This document shows, piece after piece, positions 1-5,735 of a stretch of 6,536 nt of DNA (the stretch's first letter is position 1; the number at the start of each line of letters is the position of its first letter). Made by a program: the position numbers and the translations under genes. Origin of the DNA: an uncultured Hyphomonadaceae bacterium (GTDB lineage: Bacteria; Pseudomonadota; Alphaproteobacteria; Caulobacterales; Hyphomonadaceae); NCBI GenBank assembly GCA_937873805.1, contig CALMWO010000449.1:1-6536 (forward strand), written 5' to 3'. The notes beneath the pieces were generated by a model, which was not told where the DNA came from, made no database searches, and worked only from the letters and a program-made list of their open reading frames with translations.

Positions 1-251
1 ATCACATCACCGCCCTTTTTCAGCGACGAGCCATACGTGCAGACATAGGCAAAACGCCGCTCGCCCTCGGGCGGAATCACCATCACGTCGATAGGGGGGC
101 CTGGCTCCTTGGACTTGTCGGCCCAGCCATCCTGATCGGAGAAAGCGACATGCGGCTCGCCGAGGTGCCGCATGAGATGCAGCTGCACCTCTTCGCGGAA
201 TTCCTCGCCTGTGTGGCCGGTCTCGGTCCGGCGAGCCCAGATGCTCTGCAT
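1..251 (-). CDS. Suppressor-of-fused (SUFU) domain protein, N-terminal part (cut by left edge)
   Basis: This reading frame begins with an ATG at 251-249 and stays open for 83 codons to the left edge, so the C-terminus is missing. The protein starts MQSIWARRTETG. It then has an amphipathic helix-like stretch (about residues 16-30, ending HLGEP), followed by the pattern PPIDVMVIPPEGERRFAYVC at residues 52-71 and TYGSSLKK at 72-79. The order 'HLG-P ... hydrophobic-D-V-VIPP--ER-F--V-T-G-S' is what I know from bacterial SUFU-domain proteins, whose role is mostly unknown; some act as immunity-type proteins or occur near toxin loci. No clear Shine-Dalgarno precedes the ATG, so the start is the weakest part of the call. 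A longer competing frame (7-375) turns arginine-rich and loses the motif, so it was not used. The gene lies 136 bp downstream of the glycosyltransferase on the same strand and could be co-transcribed. Family assignment is by pattern memory. Confidence 0.68.
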   Translation of the reverse strand, partial: MQSIWARRTETGHTGEEFREEVQLHLMRHLGEPHVAFSDQDGWADKSKEPGPPIDVMVIPPEGERRFAYVCTYGSSLKKGGDV

Positions 252-387
252 AAATGAAGGTATTGGTTCTCGGGCCCGGCGCGTCAACCGCGAGGGCTGC
301 AATCAACGCATCCGTGACCAAATTTGCCGCATCAAATGTCGACATCGTGCCGCTGTGACACATCGGTCCGCGCACGCAACAAGCGTG

Positions 388-1401
388 TCAGCGACGTCTC
401 GCGGCGACCACCTCGTCATAAAAGCGCGTCACAGCTGCAACGCCTGCGGTGCGCTCGAACCGCGCCATGTCGTAACTGTCGCGCACGATGCCCGGCGCGG
501 TTTTTCGCGCGGCGCGCAGGGCGATGGCCTCTGAAAGGGCGCCAGAGCTTTCGGGGACAACGAGGCAATCCTCGCGTCCACGGAACATCTCGGAAAAACC
601 GTCGACGGTTGTCGCGACAATAGGCGCGCCGCACGCCATCGCTTCAAGCGCGACAAGCGCGAAGGGCTCGCGGCGTGACGGCATCACCAGCAGGTCAGCC
701 GCGCCGTACCAGGCCATCGGCGTGCTCGAATAGCCGATGAACCTGATCCGTGGATCGCCTGCGCCACGCGCGTTTGTAGCGGCCTCATCCAGACCCACGC
801 CGACAACCGCAAGGCGCAGCTTCGGATCGGGCAGGGCGCGGAAGCCGTCGATGAGAAGGTCGACGCCTTTCACATGCTCAAGGCGGCCAACATAGACGAC
901 CAGAAAATCATCTGGTCCTGCGCCGGCCGCCTCGCGCGCAGCTGCGATGGCTTTGGGCGTCATCGGCGCGATGTTCGGCGTCCAGTTGTTCACCTTCGCG
1001 ATCTTGCCACGGAAGCCCGACAGCGCCTCGCGCTGCCAGTCGGCCAGCATGTGTACGCCCTCGAAATGGCTCATCGTCGGCGGCTTGTAGCGGATATGCA
1101 GCGTGACCAGTGCGGGCGGCCGGAAGGGCGCAAAGCGCAGCCAGCGCGCCGCCGTGCCGTCATGGCAGTGAACGATGTCGGGCTTCAGTGCGTACATGGC
1201 TTTCAGAAACGAGAACGCGCGCGGATTTCTGATCACGATGCTGCGTATATCCCGGCGTGCAAAGTCGAACGCCGTGCCGGGCTTGGCCGGCATCGCCACG
1301 ATAGGCTCGTGTCCGAGATCCTTCTGCCCTGCGGCAAGATCGAACGCATACCGGTTTGCGCCGGAGACAGTCGACGTTGAACTGACGTGAAGGATGCGCA
1401 A
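388..1401 (-). CDS. Glycosyltransferase, GT4-like (GT-B fold, group 1)
   Basis: A probable cytoplasmic or membrane-associated sugar transferase of 337 residues. The N-terminal Rossmann half opens with RILHVSSTSTVSGANRYA (residues 2-19), the usual acceptor-side loop with a conserved small/Gly motif (SG at 13-14). The C-terminal nucleotide-sugar domain starts near residue 167 with LVVYVGRLEHVKGVDLLI. It contains the E-x7-E motif of GT4 enzymes (Glu245 and Glu253, in REPFALVALEAMACGAP). Length is typical or slightly short for the family. The first codon is probably TTG at 1401-1399, because the family signature begins right there and AAGAGG lies 4 nt upstream. An upstream in-frame TTG at 1473 would add 24 poorly conserved-looking residues with no Shine-Dalgarno. 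The same bases also read TATAAG (1414-1409), a possible -10 box. The donor sugar and acceptor (for example lipopolysaccharide, capsule or glycolipid) cannot be read from the sequence. The gene is divergent from the DUF805 gene. Confidence 0.88.
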   Translation of the reverse strand: MRILHVSSTSTVSGANRYAFDLAAGQKDLGHEPIVAMPAKPGTAFDFARRDIRSIVIRNPRAFSFLKAMYALKPDIVHCHDGTAARWLRFAPFRPPALVTLHIRYKPPTMSHFEGVHMLADWQREALSGFRGKIAKVNNWTPNIAPMTPKAIAAAREAAGAGPDDFLVVYVGRLEHVKGVDLLIDGFRALPDPKLRLAVVGVGLDEAATNARGAGDPRIRFIGYSSTPMAWYGAADLLVMPSRREPFALVALEAMACGAPIVATTVDGFSEMFRGREDCLVVPESSGALSEAIALRAARKTAPGIVRDSYDMARFERTAGVAAVTRFYDEVVAARRR

Positions 1402-1582
1402 GGCGCCTCTTATATCCCGCCCGCGCGGCAGGCGCAGGTTCAGCTTGGTGACCTGTTGGTATCGCGCCAGCAAGACGGGTCAAGCGCCCACAAAAGCCGG
1501 AAATCTCGGAAATTCGAGAGTTCCTTTAAGCAAGGCTAAGGACAGTTTGGGCAGCTTTTCCGAGCAGAGGGAGGGGAGCGCC
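1402..1582. promoter_or_regulatory. Divergent intergenic region with short repeats, candidate promoter/operator
   Basis: This 181-bp region separates the glycosyltransferase (leftward) from the DUF805 gene (rightward). It contains a tandem near-repeat CGGAAATCT/CGGAAATTC at 1498-1515. Overlapping it are two small inverted repeats: TCTCG-N6-CGAGA at 1504-1519 and GGAA-N9-TTCC at 1508-1524. Downstream, GCTAAG at 1536-1541 resembles the alphaproteobacterial -10 box, and TTCGAG 17 bp upstream is a poor -35. The repeats would then overlap the -35 region, as an operator might. This is inference from position and symmetry only; no regulator is identifiable. Confidence 0.3.
1570..1574 (+). promoter_or_regulatory. 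Strong Shine-Dalgarno of the DUF805 gene
   Basis: GGAGG within a purine-rich run (AGAGGGAGGGGAG, 1566-1578) lies 8 nt before the ATG at 1583. It fixes the start of the DUF805 protein, rejecting an upstream extension of 63 codons that is arginine-rich and reads back through the glycosyltransferase promoter region. Confidence 0.8.
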
Positions 1583-2278
1583 ATGAATAGCTTCAAAGCC
1601 TGGAAGTCAGGCGAAGGCCGTCTCAGCCGCAAGGGCTACGCGCTCTACTTCCTCACGCCCGGCGCAGGGCTGCTCCTTCTCAGCTGGCTGGCCATGTTCG
1701 CGGCGCCAGACCTTCTTGGCGCCATGTCGTCTGTTGTTTTTGTTCTGCCGTGGATGTTCTTTCTCATCACCACGGACGCGCAGAATATCCGCCGTTATCA
1801 CGACATCGGGCATTCAGGGCGGCTGTATCGCGTCGTCCGTCCGCTCGTCATTGTCATGCCAGTGCTCGCGCTTGTCCTGAACTTCGTCTTGCCGGCGCAC
1901 ATGGCGATGGCTGGCGACATGCAGGCACTGGTCTACATGATGGGAATGGATTTCAACGGCGTCTCGTTCGGTCCGATCCCGATGGCGCTGCTTGGCCTCA
2001 CGCTTGCCGTCATCGCTTGCAATGTCGTCTATCTTACCGTGATGCCCGGCACGCAAGGCCCGAACGACTTCGGACCGGATCCGAACACGGGCGCAAGCGC
2101 GGACGTGAAGTTGCCAGGATTTGGCGCTGAGCCAGCGGCGGCGGTAAGCAATGCGGATGATCCGGTGAAGCGCGCACTCGCCCAGTATCAGGCGCAGCAG
2201 CAGAAGCACGCCGCTAAAATGGCCACACCTGTGCGCAACGGTCCTGCAGGCGCAAGCTTCGGTCGCAAGCGGACCTAG
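1583..2278 (+). CDS. DUF805 family inner-membrane protein
   Basis: A 231-residue predicted inner-membrane protein. It has the hallmarks of DUF805: an N-terminal GRLSRKGYALYFL (residues 12-24), a central RRYHDIGHSGR loop (70-80; usually R-R-hDtG-sGw in the family), and an exit from the last membrane segment as MPGTQGPNDFGPDP (154-167). Four hydrophobic segments are visible at about 24-41, 46-64, 84-104 and 133-154. After residue 168 a soluble tail of about 60 residues follows, rich in Ala, Gln and Lys (QYQAQQQKHAAK at 201-212), longer than the family minimum. The biochemical role of DUF805 proteins is unknown. The start is set by the GGAGG sequence 8 nt upstream. The stop codon TAG overlaps the TAG stop of sdhA on the opposite strand through a shared CTAG, so the two genes converge with no gap. 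Confidence 0.85.
   Translation: MNSFKAWKSGEGRLSRKGYALYFLTPGAGLLLLSWLAMFAAPDLLGAMSSVVFVLPWMFFLITTDAQNIRRYHDIGHSGRLYRVVRPLVIVMPVLALVLNFVLPAHMAMAGDMQALVYMMGMDFNGVSFGPIPMALLGLTLAVIACNVVYLTVMPGTQGPNDFGPDPNTGASADVKLPGFGAEPAAAVSNADDPVKRALAQYQAQQQKHAAKMATPVRNGPAGASFGRKRT
2275..2278. other. Shared convergent stop codons (CTAG), DUF805 gene and sdhA
   Basis: The palindrome CTAG at 2275-2278 supplies the stop codon of both convergent genes: TAG at 2276-2278 on the plus strand for the DUF805 gene, and TAG at 2277-2275 on the minus strand for sdhA. The genes overlap by 4 bp and leave no room for an intergenic terminator. Confidence 0.95.
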
Positions 2279-4059
2279 TAAACCCGCGGCTTCGGTTTGA
2301 TGTACTCGACGTCGTTCGACATCGTGTAGGCATGCACGGGGCGATAATCGAGTTTGACCGCGCCCTTGTCGTCCACCCAGGCCAGCGTGTGCTTCATCCA
2401 GTTGACGTCATCGCGCTCGGCGAAGTCTTCGCGCGCGTGCGCGCCACGGCTCTCCTGACGGTTGGCCGCCGAGTTCACGGTGGCCGCCGCCTGCACGATC
2501 AGATTGTCGAACTCGAGTGTTTCCACGAGGTCGGTGTTCCAGATCAGTCCGCGATCGGTGACGCCGATATCAGACACGCCGCCAATGACGTCCGCGATGC
2601 GCTTCACGCCGCTCTGCAGCGTCTCGCCCGTGCGGAACACGGCGCAGTCTTCCTGCATCGCACGTTGCATGGTCGCGCGCAGTTTCGCCGTCGGCGTGCC
2701 GCCACTGGCGTTGCGGAACTTGTCGAAGCGGGCGAGGTGAGCCTCGCCTGCATTTTTGGGCAGGTCCGACTGGTTGGCGTTGGCTTCCAGCACTTCCCCG
2801 CAGCGCAGGCCGGCCGCGCGGCCGAACACGACAAGGTCGATCAGCGAGTTGGAGCCGAGGCGGTTCGCGCCATGCACCGACACGCAGGCCGCTTCGCCAA
2901 CGGCCATCAGGCCCGGCACGATCGTGTCCGGATCGCCGCCCGCCTTGGTCAGCACTTCGCCATGATAGTTCGTGGGGATGCCGCCCATGTTGTAGTGGAC
3001 GGTCGGCAGCACCGGGATCGGTTCCTTCGTGAGGTCGACGCCGGCAAAGATCTTTGCGCTTTCCGAAATGCCGGGCAGGCGCTGGTGCAGGATTTTCGGA
3101 TCGAGGTGGTCGAGGTGCAGGTGGATATGGTCCTTGTGCGTGCCCACGCCACGGCCTTCGCGGATTTCCATCGTCATCGCGCGGCTGACAACGTCACGCG
3201 AGGCAAGGTCCTTCACGGTCGGCGCATAACGCTCCATGAAGCGCTCGCCCTTCGAGTTGGTGAGATAGCCGCCTTCACCGCGCGCGCCCTCGGTGATCAG
3301 GCAGCCCGAGCCGTAGATGCCGGTCGGATGGAATTGCACGAACTCCATGTCCTGCAGCGGCAGGCCTGCGCGCAGCGCCATGCCGCCGCCATCGCCCGTG
3401 CAGGTGTGCGCTGATGTCGCCGAGAAGTAGGCGCGGCCATAGCCGCCCGTCGCCAGGATCACGCGTTGCGCACGGAAGCGATGCAGCGTGCCGTCATCAA
3501 GTTTCAGAGCCGTGATGCCGCGGCAGGCGCCGTTCTCCATGATCAGGTCGAGCGCGAAATACTCGATAAAGAAGTCGACGGCGTATTTCAGCGACTGGCC
3601 GTAGAGCGTGTGAAGCATGGCGTGGCCGGTGCGGTCAGCGGCGGCGCATGTGCGCTGGATCGAGGCTTCGCCATAGTTCTTGGTCATGCCGCCGAAGGCG
3701 CGCTGGTAGATCTTGCCTTCTTCCGTCCGCGAGAACGGCACGCCCCAATGCTCCAGCTCGTAAACGGCGGCGGGAGCGGCGCGCACCATGTATTCGATCG
3801 CGTCCTGGTCGCCGAGCCAGTCAGCGCCCTTCACCGTGTCGTACATGTGCCAGCGCCAGTCATCCTGGCCCATATTGCCAAGCGAAGCTGAGATGCCGCC
3901 CTGCGCCGCAACCGTGTGCGAGCGCGTGGGGAACACCTTGCTGATGCACGCGGTCTTCAGGCCCGCCTGAGCGCAGCCCAGCGCCGCGCGAAGGCCCGAG
4001 CCGCCCGCGCCGACGACCACGACGTCAAAGGTGTGATCGTTCCAGGTGTACGCAGTCAT
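2275..4059 (-). CDS. sdhA: Succinate dehydrogenase flavoprotein subunit
   Basis: The 594-residue catalytic subunit of respiratory complex II, which oxidises succinate to fumarate on the cytoplasmic face of the inner membrane and passes electrons through FAD to SdhB. The FAD-binding Rossmann motif is VVVVGAGGSGLRAAL (residues 13-27). The covalent-FAD histidine is His48 in FPTRSHTVAAQGG. Dicarboxylate-site residues are present: His244 in QFHPTGIYG, Arg288 in SRDVVSRAM, His355 in VHYNMGG and Arg400 in HGANRLGSNSL. The protein ends in the usual PKPRVY, so it is full length and apparently functional. The ATG at 4059 has AAGGA 9 nt upstream and lies 28 bp after the sdhD stop, so it belongs to one operon with sdhCD. 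Unusually, no sdhB follows: sdhA ends in a 4-bp overlap with the convergent DUF805 gene. Confidence 0.98.
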   Translation of the reverse strand: MTAYTWNDHTFDVVVVGAGGSGLRAALGCAQAGLKTACISKVFPTRSHTVAAQGGISASLGNMGQDDWRWHMYDTVKGADWLGDQDAIEYMVRAAPAAVYELEHWGVPFSRTEEGKIYQRAFGGMTKNYGEASIQRTCAAADRTGHAMLHTLYGQSLKYAVDFFIEYFALDLIMENGACRGITALKLDDGTLHRFRAQRVILATGGYGRAYFSATSAHTCTGDGGGMALRAGLPLQDMEFVQFHPTGIYGSGCLITEGARGEGGYLTNSKGERFMERYAPTVKDLASRDVVSRAMTMEIREGRGVGTHKDHIHLHLDHLDPKILHQRLPGISESAKIFAGVDLTKEPIPVLPTVHYNMGGIPTNYHGEVLTKAGGDPDTIVPGLMAVGEAACVSVHGANRLGSNSLIDLVVFGRAAGLRCGEVLEANANQSDLPKNAGEAHLARFDKFRNASGGTPTAKLRATMQRAMQEDCAVFRTGETLQSGVKRIADVIGGVSDIGVTDRGLIWNTDLVETLEFDNLIVQAAATVNSAANRQESRGAHAREDFAERDDVNWMKHTLAWVDDKGAVKLDYRPVHAYTMSNDVEYIKPKPRVY

Positions 4060-4087
4060 GCGGTTACGTCCTTGGAGTCAGAAAAGA

Positions 4088-4471
4088 TCAGGAGATCGCG
4101 ATCTTCAGCACCGCGTACGCGGCAGCGGCGAAGAGCACGACACAGATGAAGGTATTGAGGACAAGCAGCACGTTCTTGGTGCCGTGCTTGGCGATGTAGT
4201 CCTCGATCACGACCTGCATGCCGAGGCGCATGTGATAGAGCGCTGCGCCAACAGCCAGCAGCGTCAGGACAGCGTTGAGCGGCTCGGAGGCCCATGCCAG
4301 CGCGGCGTCATAACCGCCGCGGGTGGCGCCGATCAACGAGATCAGGAACCACGGAACGAGAAACAGGAGGCCGATGGCCGACACACGCTGGGTGATGAAA
4401 TGCCCGGCGCCATGCTTGGCTGAGCCAAGACCGCGAACCTTGCCGAGCGGCGTGCGAAGCGACTCTTTCAT
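4088..4471 (-). CDS. sdhD: Succinate dehydrogenase membrane anchor subunit (hydrophobic subunit D)
   Basis: A 127-residue membrane anchor of complex II that, with SdhC, holds heme b and the quinone site. The N-terminus RTPLGKVRGLGSAKHGAGHF (residues 6-25) is the pattern I know from alphaproteobacterial SdhD. Three hydrophobic helices lie at about 30-49, 65-84 and 100-122. The conserved ALYHMRLGMQVVIEDYI (77-93) includes His80, the likely heme ligand, and Asp91-Tyr92, corresponding to the quinone-site Tyr of the family. The ATG at 4471 shares one base with the sdhC stop (TGATG), implying translational coupling; GGGAG lies 7 nt upstream. An in-frame GTG one codon earlier (4474) is a possible alternative but sits too close to that Shine-Dalgarno. 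Confidence 0.95.
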   Translation of the reverse strand: MKESLRTPLGKVRGLGSAKHGAGHFITQRVSAIGLLFLVPWFLISLIGATRGGYDAALAWASEPLNAVLTLLAVGAALYHMRLGMQVVIEDYIAKHGTKNVLLVLNTFICVVLFAAAAYAVLKIAIS

Positions 4472-4896
4472 CACGCAGCTCCCGTCATGTTCAGCGGATC
4501 GATGCCCGGCACGAGGCCGGCGAGGAACCAGATCGCGACGGCGCCGCCGATGGCGATCAGGAAAGCCAGTGCGCCGGTCAGGCTCGCGAATTTCGGGTTG
4601 AAGCCGTTGCCAGCATCCCAGAACAGGTGGCGCACACCGTTGACCAGGTGGAACAGCACGGAGATCGTGAAGCCGAAGAGGACGAGCTGCCCCCAGATTG
4701 ATCCGACAACGGCCGCCAGCGGTTCGTAATAGTCAGGTCCCGCCGCCGTCGCGAAGAGCCAGGACACGACCAGGATCGCGCCGAGATAGTTGGCGCAGCC
4801 CGCCGCCCGATTGAGAATCGAAGCGGCCATCGTGACATGCCACTTCCAGATCGAGACGTGCGGCGACATCGGCCGCTTGTCAGTCCACGAGGACAT
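4471..4896 (-). CDS. sdhC: Succinate dehydrogenase cytochrome b556 subunit
   Basis: A 141-residue cytochrome b subunit of complex II, first gene of the operon. It carries the family signature RPMSPHVSIWKWHVTMAASI (residues 8-27). His83 in FHLVNGVRHLFWD aligns with the E. coli SdhC heme ligand His84, and Ser26 and Arg30 align with E. coli Ser27 and Arg31 near the quinone and heme propionates. The residue equivalent to E. coli His30 is Asn29 here (SILNR rather than SILHR). Three membrane helices are visible at about 32-52, 64-88 and 106-128. The ATG at 4896 is chosen because AGAGGG lies 7 nt upstream and the family N-terminus begins there; an upstream in-frame extension to 5022 covers the promoter and is not protein-like. 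The gene is coupled to sdhD by a one-base overlap. Confidence 0.96.
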   Translation of the reverse strand: MSSWTDKRPMSPHVSIWKWHVTMAASILNRAAGCANYLGAILVVSWLFATAAGPDYYEPLAAVVGSIWGQLVLFGFTISVLFHLVNGVRHLFWDAGNGFNPKFASLTGALAFLIAIGGAVAIWFLAGLVPGIDPLNMTGAA

Positions 4897-4914
4897 GCCT
4901 GATCCCTCTCGCCC

Positions 4915-4933
4915 CAACGCAAAACACGCGTTG
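4915..4933 (-). promoter_or_regulatory. 5' leader hairpin of the sdh mRNA (or operator dyad)
   Basis: A perfect 6-bp inverted repeat, CAACGC-N7-GCGTTG, lies between the predicted sdh transcription start (about 4934) and the Shine-Dalgarno at 4909-4904. In the RNA it would form a stem with a U-rich 7-nt loop at the extreme 5' end, leaving the ribosome site free. Such 5'-terminal stems can protect an mRNA; equally, the DNA dyad at +1 could bind a repressor. The symmetry is seen; the function is inferred. Confidence 0.4.
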
Positions 4934-4940
4934 CGACCCG

Positions 4941-4968
4941 GTAATAGACCTCGAATCGGCTCTGTCAA
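4941..4968 (-). promoter_or_regulatory. Promoter of the sdhCDA operon
   Basis: On the minus strand, a perfect TTGACA -35 box (4968-4963) is followed after 16 bp by TATTAC (4946-4941). Read as TCTATTAC, the -10 region also resembles the alphaproteobacterial housekeeping form GCTANAWC. Transcription should start near 4934, giving a leader of about 38 nt before the sdhC ATG at 4896. It is the best sigma-70-type promoter I saw in the window, which suits a highly expressed TCA-cycle operon. Confidence 0.62.
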
Positions 4969-5021
4969 CGCGACTGGAAGAGCCTCTTGGCGACGCGCGG
5001 CAAGCGCTGCATCTAGGGGCA

Positions 5022-5735
5022 ATGCGGGTAACGATTTTGGAAACGGGGCGGGCGCCGGGCAGGCTTAGCGAGGAATATCCGCGCTATCCTGACATGTTCG
5101 TCGCTTTGCTCGCCAAAGCCGACCCATCGCTGGCGTTTGACAGCGTGGCGCTCGTCGATGGCGAGGCGCCTCCCTCCGTCTCCGCATGTGAGGCGGTCAT
5201 CATAACGGGCTCGCCCGCCGGGGTTTATGATTCGACGCCATGGATGGATCCGCTGCGCGCGTTTATTCGCGAAGCGTTCGCAAAGAGGACGCCGATGGTG
5301 GGCGTATGCTTCGGCCACCAGATCATCGCGGACGCATTGGGCGGTCAGGTCGGGAAGTCGCACAAGGGGTGGGGGATTGGCCGTCACACCTACGAGATCA
5401 CCGGCCGCCTCGACTGGATGGCCGGCGCAGGCGAGACCCTATCGCTGTCCGTCAGCCATCAGGATCAGGTCATCGCGCCGCCCGACGGGGCGATCACCCT
5501 CGCGCGTTCGGCCCACACGGATCACGCCATGCTCGCCTATACCAACGCGCCGGTGATCAGCGTGCAGGGCCACCCCGAGTTTTCGGATCGCTTCGTCTCG
5601 GCGCTCTGGTCGGCCCGCCGCGGCAAGGCGCTTACCGACGATCAGGTCGATGCGGCGCTGGAATCGTTGGCGCATCCCGAAGACAACGCCCTCGTCGCGG
5701 ATTGGATCACCCGCTTCCTGCGCAACGCGCGCTAG
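5022..5735 (+). CDS. Class I (triad) glutamine amidotransferase, GMP-synthase-like
   Basis: A stand-alone 237-residue cytoplasmic amidotransferase-type protein. The nucleophile elbow is GVCFGHQ (residues 94-100, Cys96). The rest of the catalytic triad is His184 and Glu186 in VQGHPEFSD, and the oxyanion strand is IITGSPAGVYD (60-70). SHKGWGIG (113-120) is typical of the COG0518 GMP synthase glutaminase-like group. No synthetase domain follows, so this is not GuaA itself. Such proteins hydrolyse glutamine or gamma-glutamyl compounds, but the true substrate of this group is mostly unknown. The ATG at 5022 matches the family N-terminus (MRVTILETG), although the AGGGG before it is only 2 nt away, unusually close. 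The gene is divergent from sdhC (125 bp apart), and its stop TAG is shared head-on with the next gene through CTAG at 5732-5735. Confidence 0.9.
   Translation: MRVTILETGRAPGRLSEEYPRYPDMFVALLAKADPSLAFDSVALVDGEAPPSVSACEAVIITGSPAGVYDSTPWMDPLRAFIREAFAKRTPMVGVCFGHQIIADALGGQVGKSHKGWGIGRHTYEITGRLDWMAGAGETLSLSVSHQDQVIAPPDGAITLARSAHTDHAMLAYTNAPVISVQGHPEFSDRFVSALWSARRGKALTDDQVDAALESLAHPEDNALVADWITRFLRNAR
5732..5735. other. Shared convergent stop codons (CTAG), amidotransferase and membrane protein
   Basis: CTAG at 5732-5735 gives TAG on the plus strand (5733-5735) for the amidotransferase and TAG on the minus strand (5734-5732) for the small membrane protein. The overlap has the same geometry as the one at 2275-2278. 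Confidence 0.93.

Noticed and set aside
7..375. Minus-strand frame of 122 codons at the left edge, as a separate gene
   Set aside because: It overlaps the SUFU motif frame almost fully and becomes arginine- and proline-rich there; only its first 35 codons look plausible, which is recorded as a finding rather than a gene.
252..387. Possible terminator between the glycosyltransferase and the SUFU gene
   Set aside because: Only a 4-bp GGTT/AACC pairing around a GC-rich stretch was found, with no following T-run; not enough for a terminator call.
874..1380. Plus-strand open frame of 168 codons inside the glycosyltransferase gene
   Set aside because: Antisense shadow of a gene with clear GT4 motifs; arginine-rich and without recognisable domains.
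2332..3414. Long plus-strand open frame (360 codons) inside sdhA
   Set aside because: It lies entirely antisense to the well-conserved sdhA. Its composition (His, Arg and Ala rich, many VVHV/RAAEHD runs) is what a high-GC antisense shadow gives, and no Shine-Dalgarno or family motif is seen.
4987..5021. Promoter for the amidotransferase (TTGGCG near 4987)
   Set aside because: No acceptable -10 box occurs at 16-18 bp from it; the gene must be transcribed from this 125-bp region, but the site cannot be placed.
5013..5387. Minus-strand frame of 124 codons opposite the amidotransferase
   Set aside because: Antisense to a gene with a complete Cys-His-Glu triad; no ribosome site or recognisable pattern.
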